In this document: in pieces, positions 24,491 through 34,013 of the stretch
Layout: each line of letters starts with the position of its first letter
How positions within the stretch are numbered: position 1 is the stretch's first letter
DNA from: Taiwanofungus camphoratus
Taxonomy: Eukaryota; Basidiomycota; Agaricomycetes; Polyporales; Taiwanofungaceae
NCBI GenBank assembly: GCA_003999685.1
Contig: CP021224.1
Coordinates: 2,480,001-2,544,000, forward strand
Length of the DNA stretch: 64,000 nt
Reading direction: 5' to 3'
Position numbers and translations under genes: made by a program
The notes under the pieces: model-generated
Seen by the model: only the letters and a program-made list of their open reading frames with translations
Databases searched by the model: none
What the model was told of the DNA's origin: nothing

Positions 24491-27309
24491 TCATTGGGGT
24501 CCTGATGCCGGAAGTCGAAGGGACCGCATGAAGATTTCGTACGTCATCGTCTCGTTCTTCCGTGCTTTCATCTGTGCTATCTGGGCACGGAGAGAGGTTG
24601 CCACTTCTAAATTCCCTTCCTTTAAGGCAATATTGAGTTTTTCTGCCCGAGACTTGATGGTATGTGATAGGATGGCAATGTCGTAGAACTCCGTCTTCAG
24701 AGACCGGACCCATGTGTGAACAAGCTCTGCGTAGTCGGGATGTGTAGAAGCAAACACATCTCGCCTCTCCTGCTCCTGACTGATAAATGCCCATTTGTTT
24801 AGGCCGATCACATACAAGTTGGGGGATTCCCAGTCAGGGAGATGTCTGAACTGGTGCTTCTCTGGTTCGAATACAGCACAGAACCACACTAGAACAAAGA
24901 AAAATGATTCAAGGTCATGACGATAGCGATGCAGAGGTGGATTCCCCTTCTCCAGTAGATCCAGCGCCATGAAAGGACCTGTGCCAGTACGGTACCGAGG
25001 TCGTTTACGAGATTGCTCATGTGTTGCACGGACTTCATCGTCGCTGGGGGTTGGCCCATCTTCATCCTCCTCTTCGACAATGTCCGGTGCATTGTGAGCT
25101 GCTAGTGGCATAGGGGCTGGTCCATCTTCCTCTTCCTCTTCCTCTTCAACAATGTCCGGTGCATTGGGGACTATTGCTCTGTCTTGCAATCTAGATTGGC
25201 ATTCAGCTTCGCCGCTATCTGCAACCTCAGCATACCCGAAGATATTATTCTCATCGGGCTTGTTATAGATCTTCGATCGTCTATCATCTTCTGCGTGACC
25301 CCTTTCTTGAAATTTGGCCATCGCAAGATCCCAGTCGCACAGGACGCCCATAACGTCACCATCCTTCCGGTAGAACATAATATTGCCTGCACTGATGTCG
25401 CGATGCAGGATTTCCGCCGTCTCCCATACCCAGTGATGTGCTATTTCAAATAATAATCGGCGACGATGCAATATAATACGGCGAAAGAAAACATACCGCT
25501 CACAACATCGACAAAGACCTTCTTAAATTCATCAACACTGTTCACTTGTTCGAGGGCTTCGTATCTCTTCATCACCATTATACGAAACACCCGCTCCTCG
25601 TAGTCCAGAAGGTTTGTCATGTATATTCTTGGCAAATCCATTTGCTTTATGTTTCGTGTGACCGAGCATTTAAGGTCAACTACATGATCGAGCCACCGCG
25701 GTGCATGGGCCTTGAGCTTCCGCCTGATTGTCTTGACAAAGTTATCTTCCGCTTCTCGCTCCTTCGAAGGCCATGCCGTCTTCGCCACCAGATCGTCTTC
25801 GCCAAACATAACCTTCGCTGCACCAGTCGCCTTGATCGGTACCACCGCCGTTCCTCTGCCAACCGCTCCAAATTCTGTGATGACTCTTCGGCTATTATCG
25901 ATCTCGAAGACCAGCTTTTCTAACGGTTTGTCGTTCACATCCGTGGCAAGCTTGTCATCCAGCTCAAGCTTCACGCCGTCGTAGCTGTCATAAGAGCTCG
26001 ATGGAAATTCAAGAAATGGACAGATGCCCATACGTGCATGATCAGCCGAGTCCATGGCCGCAAGGTACAGGAGGAGCAGCCGTGACTCCTTCCTCAGATC
26101 GAACGGCTCCGACTGGACGATTCCCATTCGATCGCCATACCACAGGATTACTTTCGCACCTCGGATCGTGCATCCGGTAGCGTACGACCGTACGCCGTGA
26201 GACAACAGTTCGTTCATGTATTTAGCTGCTTGCATTTCATTATCCGTCAATGCCGGCTGGTTTTCAGGGTGGAGCTCTGCGTTGATGTGTGGTGCTGGTG
26301 CAAGACTCATATTGGCATCCTCGTCGCTATTCGCATGAGTCCGAGATCTCTTTGGTCGAGGTTCGACGTCATCGGAGGCACTTGCGGGTCCCTTGCGTTT
26401 CGTACCAGATGAGGTTCGACGACTCGCACATGCAACGCTTGTGCTAGGCGTAGCTGTTCCAGGCATGCAGGCGGAAGAAGTTGACTGTGAAGAGCCATCA
26501 GAGGCAAAGAATAAGAAGGATTGTCATCTATCTGAACTCGCACCTTTTCGAACGCTACCTTAGACATGTCAAAATCGGATTCTCGAACAGGTCCTTCATC
26601 TCCACTTTTGACCTCGATGAACCCGAGATACCATTCCCAGTGTTGACATCGTCTGCTCTTGGAAGTCCCGAATGCTAGATCTGGCTTTAATGCCCGAGTA
26701 AAGGTGCCTTTTGCGATGCGTTCTAGACGCGAGAAGTTAATCTTTCCGAGACTTACGTCAGAGACTGTTGTACGACTTTGCCGCTGACGACATGTGCCAG
26801 AAGTGATCTGGTCGAGGATTTGTTCCAGCATCTTTGACAGCGGGAAATAGCTATCTTTTTCGCGTAAGCACCTCCGATCCCAGTTCAGATACTCCATCGG
26901 GAATGTGTAGTTTGACATATCAGGAATGTCGTCAGGTGTAAAGTCCCAAACCGCGCGAATGAACTCGGAGACAGACAACCCGCGGTGAACTTTGTCTTTG
27001 AAGTGCGCACGGATGTATCGTTTTACGCTGTCATCCATGATATCTTTCTCCCCTGTAACGCTATGAATTGCTTCCTGTCTGAGAGGCGTCTCATGCAACC
27101 CCGTATCTGGAAAATTGATATATAATGAGGTTACACATAAGGCAAATATTGTCTTCTGTCTTACCTGTCGACAAGGCATTTCGAGGGGGTGTTCTGGGTA
27201 CCTCTATACTCAACGTAGGCGTGGGCGCAGATTTACATAATCTATCTGGCACTATAGCCATGGTGTTCTTTGTCCCAGATTCGTAGTTGGGGTCGGGAGT
27301 GTCAATCAT
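24491..27309 (-). CDS. FunK1-type protein kinase (FunK1-B)
   Basis: This is the most divergent of the three FunK1 genes here. The start is placed at the ATG at 27309 (MIDTPDPNYES); another ATG two codons upstream at 27315 is equally possible. Blocks in order are KRYIRAHFKDKVHRGLSV, KPDLAFGTSK, a basic KRSR cluster, LWYGDRMGIVQSEPFDL, GRGTAVVPIKATGAA, VVDLKCSVTRNIKQMDLPRI, the catalytic loop HRDIS (25392-25406), DWDLA (25322-25336), GTGPFMALDLL and YRHDLESFFFVLVWF. The kinase insert holds a doubled acidic unit (NAPDIVEEE...DGP, coded near 25050-25170) absent from the other two. Intron positions match FunK1-A. It looks intact. Substrate unknown; FunK1 genes are often taken to act in multicellular development. 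Confidence 0.88.
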
Positions 27310-27480
27310 TATCATATCGCTTTGGTTGGATGAAGACAGGTAGTGACGAAAGCGGATCCAGAAAGGATAAACTGAGTATGTTGAAGACACAATTTCCATT
27401 TTTCGTCTTATAAGCAACTAAGGGTGGCCAAAGCTTGTGTGGCCAGCCTGCTCGATCGACGGAACGCGACCACGTGACCG
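27310..27480 (-). promoter_or_regulatory. FunK1-B promoter with CACGTG and TATA-like box
   Basis: CACGTG at 27471-27476 is followed, on the minus strand, by TTGGCCACCC and CTTATAAG (about 27407-27415), the same layout as for the other two FunK1 genes. The site lies about 160 bp from the start codon. Confidence 0.6.
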
Positions 27481-28560
27481 CGATGCTCGCTGAGCGCCAT
27501 CACCTCTGTCTTTTCCAGAACTCTCTTCTGTTTCTGCAGCTCATGTGAAAAATGGAGCTGAAGGATATAGTAAAGCTTGACGTTTTTGGGATGTGGGACA
27601 AATCACAACGGTAGCTATTCGCGTGGTCATGGCATTTTTTGTAGCGATAAATACAAGTTCTGTAGGTATACTCGGTATTCTTGACAACATAGCCAGCTGA
27701 ATGGAACGTACATACATCTGAGTGGTAAATGGGCTGAAGGCTGGTCTAAGCTGAGCTCGCATCGACAAAACCTCAAATTTCCTTATTTAAGTCAACTAAG
27801 GTCTTCAGGGAATTGTAAGAGCACGGATTGCCTTATATAAGTCAATAAGAGTTGTAATTTGTTGCAAGAAAAAGTCGAATTTTGCTGATGCATTGCAGAA
27901 TGTGCACAGCGGTACTCTCCGAGGTAGAATATGGAAAAATGCCACAAACGGGCCAACGACTGAGGACGAAAAGGTACAATGTTGCTCCTTTCGCGTTGAA
28001 TGTCACTCTCCCCGAAAAACGAGGTCATGAACCTTGAAAAGGATTTTGGTCAAGTCTCCAAGTCTTACAGCAATGTGCCTGAACCGCGAGCATCGAACAC
28101 AAGTTACCAATGCCACACAACGCAGAGACGACCATGTCAAACCAAGGCGCCTAGCGTCCAGTGCAATATTAGCCTTGGCTTTAAACGGGGGACTCTGGCA
28201 AAGATGCGGGCATATGCCAGAAAGGTGCACAGATACTGATTCTTAGATGAACGCAGTTATAGTCACATTCTTTCTTGGTCTGCGGTCGCATCCTGGAGTG
28301 GAGGATGTGAAAGGCTTCAAGTGGTATTTGGTGGCATATCTAAGTGGTGACGATCTCTTTGCGGGGCATGGAATGTATATACATTCGGACCGTGCCTCGA
28401 AGGCTGCCAGCGGAGGATTGATGGTCGTGTGCGACATGATTTCGCCAGCCGAAGTGAAATTTCGATCAGGTTGACATCATTTCTGGTTGTGCTGTACACG
28501 GTGAGGAGGTCAAGCAATAGGATCGCGGGGGCAAGAGCAGTATCAGGAAAACCGAGCACC
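27481..28560. repeat. CpG-rich reference copy of the duplicated spacer segment (left part)
   Basis: From about 27836 this is closely related to 33853-34500 in direct orientation. It still has its CpG sites and so serves as the reference for the decayed copy. Short frames (for example 28247-28474, plus) have no known domain. Confidence 0.7.
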
Positions 28561-28599
28561 AAGCCTGACCAGTGACTGGTGGCTAGTGATGGAGCTGGT

Positions 28600-28910
28600 C
28601 AGAGTGCAGCTCATGAATCTTGAGATGTATGTCGCCGACGGAGACGGTTGCTTCATAGTGACACAAGTTGCAGCGGAAGCGGTGCGGTAGGACAGGACAC
28701 GCTGTGAATGGTTTTAGATAGACAAGGGTAGGCTACGCACCAACTAGCACTTGCACGTACGTTCATCTTGTGCTCGCCGCGATCACACATACCTTTGTCC
28801 TCGGGGCTGTCAACGCATCTCGGACTGGTTTCGTTATTGTTGGCGTCTGGAACATGTTCTGGTGACGGGGAAGTGGACGACGTCACGCGTCGGGTTGGAC
28901 ACTTCAAACT
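28600..28910 (-). pseudogene. C2H2 zinc-finger-like gene fragment
   Basis: On the minus strand a putative intron (GTATGTGTG to CACAG) is followed by a frame reading HRFRCNLCHYEATVSVGD then IHLKIHELH, which has the Cys-Cys-His-His spacing of a C2H2 finger. The exon before it reads NNNETSPRCVDSPEDKG. I cannot define start or end, and the frame closes soon after the finger. It is divergent from FunK1-C and adjoins the FunK1-linked repeat. A CpG-depleted copy is at about 34690-34950. It may be a live small gene or a relic. Confidence 0.35.
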
Positions 28911-28949
28911 TGTACGCGCGCGCCACGGTCCATGGACTCTGGAGCAAGT

Positions 28950-29140
28950 CTTGTCGAGCGTCGATGTAGGGTACGGGAAGACGGCGTATAGCAGCTTCGA
29001 GGCTGCGACAGTTGACCAGTATTGGTGCGGGTCCTTGAATGTGATTTACGTGCAAAAGACACTGCGGTCAGACAGTAAGTGCCTTTGAGCTGCACGCTTT
29101 TAAGCGTTTATGTGACTTATCGATATCGTGCACAATGTCC
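28950..29140 (-). repeat. FunK1-linked repeat, copy 3
   Basis: It matches copy 1 (3040-3260) and copy 2 (8630-8740). The frame reads VNCRSLEAAIRRLPVPYIDA. It forms the outer edge of the FunK1-C segment, as copy 2 does for FunK1-A. Confidence 0.7.
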
Positions 29141-30170
29141 ACAATAGCCTTCCATAACCGCAGCTATCGTCCACATTTTGTAACATACGATAGCTGTCGC
29201 TCCCTAGTCAGCTTGAACCGATCTTCTGGACAGGTATGACTGCCGGATGGCACGTGGGCTATCCGAGTCGTTGCCCAGAGACAATTGGTGCGCGTCGTGC
29301 CCTCGTTCAAGCGCCACAGTAGCCTACTAGACAGTCTCCCGTTATCTCAGTTCCGATAATGGTATCTGTGCGAGTTTGCAGCACAGATGTATCATCGTGC
29401 CTCGGGAAGAGGCACACAAATAGCGCCGAATTTGCCTCGCGAGGTGTACAACGCCCACCTCATGGACAGACCCGGTTTCAAACCAGAAGTCGCTTCCTGT
29501 TCCTATCCACACTCCCTAGTATCTATCGTCCACCTTCCTGCAGATTTTCTTCGCGCGAGCCTGATATATTCGCACAATATCCAGACTCGTACAACTGCAT
29601 TCACTGGGGATGCATTGGAAGCGGGTCCTCCTGAGGATGCAGATGGAAGGATCCCGGCCCTTGTCGGATTAGCTATTTTTCCCTTGAAAAAAGACTGCAG
29701 TGCACGGCTGACCCAGTAGGATAACATTCCTCGGATTCCACCTTTCGTTAAGCACCGACGGAACCAAGCAAGGCTTGAAAAACTTACTCCCATTAAGCTC
29801 CAAAGACCGTGACTCAGACAGGATGGTTGGGTCAGAACGCCTACAGGGACCGCCGCTCGTTCGTTACTGTCTGGATACCGTACCGGGACAACAGGAAAAC
29901 TATCGGGAATCGGGATAGAGTGTAGGGAAAAGATGTTGTGGTCAGGAGTGGTGGGCCTACTCCACTAGAAATTGTTGATGATGCTCCTCAGAAAACAAAC
30001 GCACCTGGTCGCACAGAGAAAACACCTGGCACAGATACTGCGCCAAGCAACCGATTCGCCTGTGCGTCGCACCTACTTATGATACACCCAGGCGCTCTCT
30101 TTAGAAAGGTCAAGATTCGCCAGACCACACTGAGAATTAGACACGGATTTGAATGATCCTGTATATCATG
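29141..30170 (+). repeat. Upstream segment of FunK1-C, inverted counterpart of 7800-8620
   Basis: It shares ordered blocks with the DNA upstream of FunK1-A in inverted orientation, and its 29380-29640 part with 36540-36800 in direct orientation. No complete gene is seen. Confidence 0.6.
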
Positions 30171-30199
30171 GGAGCTCTGAATAAGTACGCCGCAAATTG

Positions 30200-30425
30200 C
30201 TGTCTCAGACTTAGCGCCGATCACGATCACGTGGTCGCGTTCCCATTGTTCTGCGTCCAGCCAGAGTGCGAGTCACCGCATTCATCGAGCAAGCCACGAC
30301 CTTCACCTGGCCACATAAGCTTTGGCCACCCTTATAAGACAAAAAATAGATACTATGTCTTTATCATACTCATTTTATTCCCGCTTTCGCTACTATCCCT
30401 GTGCATCTCACCAAATTGATACAGT
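30200..30425 (+). promoter_or_regulatory. FunK1-C promoter with CACGTG and TATA-like box
   Basis: CACGTG at 30228-30233, then TTTGGCCACCCTTATAAGAC around 30320-30345, before the start at 30426. Same order and similar spacing as in FunK1-A and FunK1-B. Confidence 0.6.
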
Positions 30426-33136
30426 ATGGGGCCTAACTACCAGCTAGGAATGGATGACACTAAAGCTCAGCATCAAGAGCTAGGAATCCAATCTGAACCT
30501 CTGTACATAGACGAGTCTAGGGCGCCAAAAACACCGATCTGGAAGCGCTTTGCGACAAGTAAGATGGTCATGGTGTCGACGTTGCAGATATTCTGATTGT
30601 GTCGATCCCACAGCTCAAGGATCGCCTACAAAGTCACAAGCCGCCTTTTACGCTTCCGAAGAGGACAACGTTATTGTCGATGAGGGTGTCACGCGGTATG
30701 CCCGGGCGCACTTCAGAAACAAGATTCATCGCAAAATGCCTGTGCGCGAGTTCATTCGAGCGGTGTGGGATTTTACTTCCAAGGACGTCCCATATCTTCA
30801 AGGAGAAGTAATTCCGACGCACCGTGTGAGGCAATACATGCAATCTCGTTGCAAGAGACAGAGCTACATTCCTCTGGCGAACATCTTCAGACACATCCTC
30901 AACAAAATATCGTCTGGTGAGCGTCATGAACGGCAAAGACGTGTTGCGACTTCCGGCGAACGCCTTGGAACATTGGACTTTGTCCGTGTATGGGAGCGTA
31001 CGGTGAAAGGAGACTACACGTTGGGGTCGAAGCCGGACCTTGCATTCGGCACTGCCAACAGCGAGGGACTTCTTCGGTGGGAGTGGTCCCTTGGGTTTAT
31101 TGAAATTGCACAAGAATACGGTAGAAAAATTCCGGTCGAACTTCAAATACCCCATTCTATAAAGGCACGAATATTGATTGGTCTCGGTCCTTTGTATTGG
31201 CTGACTGTACTGCTCTACTACAGTTAGGTGTCTACCAATCTTCCACGTCCAAAAACGCTACCACCAGGAAATCAACGGTACGGGGTAATTGTCAGCCTTC
31301 CTCTAGCACAAAGCGTAAGGCGCCGGCCACTAATTTTGAAGCTGTCGAACCACCGTCAAAGCGCTTTCGGTCCAATCCAAATGGCGACGACGATGCCAAC
31401 ATGAGTCTTGCACCAGCAGCGCACATCGATCGGGAGCTCGACCCTGATAATCAGCCGGAATTGACGGATCATGAAGTGCAGGCAGGGAAGTACATGAACG
31501 AGCTGCTGTCACATGGGATTAGGTCGTTTGCGACTGGATGCGTGATCAAGAGCACGTTCATCACGCTGTGGTATGGAGATCGAATGGGGATCGTTCAATC
31601 TGAATCATTCGACTTCATACTAAATCCAGACCTTCTGGTGCTTTTTCTCGCAGCCATGGAGTCGGCGGACCATGCGCGTATGGGGATCTGTCCTTTCCTC
31701 AAATTCCCGACGGGCACATACGAGAATTACTCTGGTGTGCAGCTGGAGCTGGACGATCAGCTTGCTATAGACGTGAATGAAACACCATTGGAGAAGGTGG
31801 TGTTCAAGGTCGATGAAAGTCGAAGAGTGATCACCGATTTCGGTGCAGTCGGACGGGGGACCACTATCGTGCCGATCAAGGCGACTGGAAGGGCGAAAAC
31901 TCTATTTGGTGAAGATGAGCTCGTAGCGAAGATGGCATGGCCTTCGAAGGAGCGGGATGCAGAAGACGGCTTCATAAGAATCATCCGGCAGGGACTGAAG
32001 ACGCATGCGCCACGCTGGCTTGATCATGTCGTCGATCTGAAGTGCTCGATCACTCGGAATATGGAACAGATGGACTTGCCCAGATTCTACATGAATGGTC
32101 TTCTGGATTACGAGGAGCGGATATTCCGCCTGATGGTGATGAAGAAGTACGAGGTCCTTGAGCAAGTGAATAGCGTTGACGAGTTCAAGAAAGTATTTGT
32201 CGATGTCGTGAATGGTACGTACACTTGTACTATCAAATGCCGAATAACTCCCGACTCATAATCTCATTAGCTCACCACTGGGTGTGGAAAACATCTAGTA
32301 TTTTGCATCGCGATGTCAGTGTGAACAATATCATGTTTTACAGGAAGGATGGTCAAGTCATGGGTGTTCTGTGTGACTGGGATCTCGCGATGAAGGAACC
32401 TTCCAAAGAGGAGTACATGAAAGATATGAGAGAAGATATTGCAGGCAAGGTGCTAAATGACGACATCATCTTCGAGTTCGCTCCTGTTGTTGACGACGAC
32501 AAGACGGACGAAACATCACAGCAACAGGACCCAAAGTCAACCACCAATGCACGAGATTCGCATGAAGGAGACAAACAGGCTGACCCGTTACCTGCTAAGG
32601 CAGCGAAGGAAGAGCCACATAAGCGACCTCGGTATCGCACTGGCACAGGTCCATTCATGGCACTTGATCTGCTATCCGTGGGAAGGGTACCGCTTCACCG
32701 GTATCGTTTCGATTTAGAGTCGTTCTTCTTCGTGCTAGCATGGGTGTGTGCTGTATTTGATCCGGTGCAGCATACTTTTGGGCACTTTCCGGAATGGGAG
32801 TGCCCCAAGTTGTCTCAAATCGGTTCCAACAAGACATCATTCATACTTGATGACAATCACTACACAGCTGCATTTCGGTCCGCACATCCCGATTATGAGG
32901 CGCTCGCGGTGTCGTGGGTTGGGCGGCTTCGCACCAAGATGGTCGCAGTTACTATAGCAAGAGCGAACCTCACCCACTTGCGTTGTTCTTTGCGAGACGC
33001 AAGGGCTGACGGTGATTTGGAGGAGGCAGACTCCATCAGTGCCAAGTTGCCAGAAGCGCACAAGTGCATAGACGAGCTAATGACATATGAGGTCTTCATG
33101 AAGTCTCTTCGTCTTTCGAGTTTGGAGCCACAATGA
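30426..33136 (+). CDS. FunK1-type protein kinase (FunK1-C)
   Basis: It is a close paralogue of FunK1-A in opposite orientation. The start is ATG at 30426 (MGPNYQLGMDD); the stop is at 33134-33136. Blocks: YARAHFRNKIHRKMPVREF, KPDLAFGTAN, LWYGDRMGIVQSESFDF, GRGTTIVPIKATGRA, catalytic loop HRDVS (32306-32320, Val where the paralogues have Ile), DWDLA (32375-32389), GTGPFMALDLL, YRFDLESFFFVLAWVC. The second intron seems to begin with GC (AAAG/GCACGA) where FunK1-A has GT. From about 31540 to 32290, including the third intron, it is almost identical to FunK1-A, while both flanks are clearly more diverged. It looks intact. It is the last host gene before the transposon island. Confidence 0.88.
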
Positions 33137-34013
33137 TTTTCGTCCATGTGACATCTTCTGCATGTCGTCTTGTCTCCGTCTCTCCAATCTTGTTCCCACC
33201 ACCTTTTCGACTTTATACTGGTATTTCATGTATTTCTCATGTAAATTACATCACATTGTGGACGTATCATTACTTGCTTCGTTCGTGAAGTCGCATTCAA
33301 ATTATTTCTTGCTAAGGGTAATACCCCTTTCTGACCGGACTGGCACCAAACATCCTACGCGGGTGGTGAATATTTCGGACTTTATTCAGACTCGGACAAA
33401 TAGGTGTTTTCCTAAAGTCCGTCGACCCAACACTGGCAGATTTGTCAAATGTTCGAGTTCTGTCTCTAAAATTATGGTCACACTGTTTGTCCAATGTTCG
33501 GGCTAGCTACCATCGTCAAACATGCTTTGTGTTCTGACTCCATAAATTCTAATCCAGAAAATTGAACCTTTTTGTAAACATCATGCACCATCCTCAAAAA
33601 GCAACCCAAGGACGTGAACCACAAGCAGAACCTCACAGAGGGAAATACATGATACATCTCCGTAAGAGCCACGAGAAATATGGTGTGCATAGCCGCTTCT
33701 AGTGAGTTGAACAGATATACCGTGTCGGTCTCCTGAAAATAACATTCATTACTCGTCAGAGCTAAACAATCTGCAAAAGGCAATGGACGCCAGACACGAC
33801 CCATCTGTCAATGCTCTCCAAGGTAAGACAGAGAGAAGACTCGCCGCAACACTAAATAAGAGTCGTAAGTTATTGCAAGGAAAAATCGGGTTTTCCTGAT
33901 GCGCTGCAGAATGTGTACAGCGCAACTCCCTGAGGTAGAATATGGAAAAATGCCAAAACGGGCCAACGACTGGTAACAAAAAGGTACAATGTTGCTCCTC
34001 TCGCGTTGAATGT
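33137..34013. other. Intergenic, edge of the transposon island
   Basis: No gene is seen. From about 33853 it is a copy of 27836-28010 that still retains CpG sites; CpG loss begins abruptly near 34020. Confidence 0.55.
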
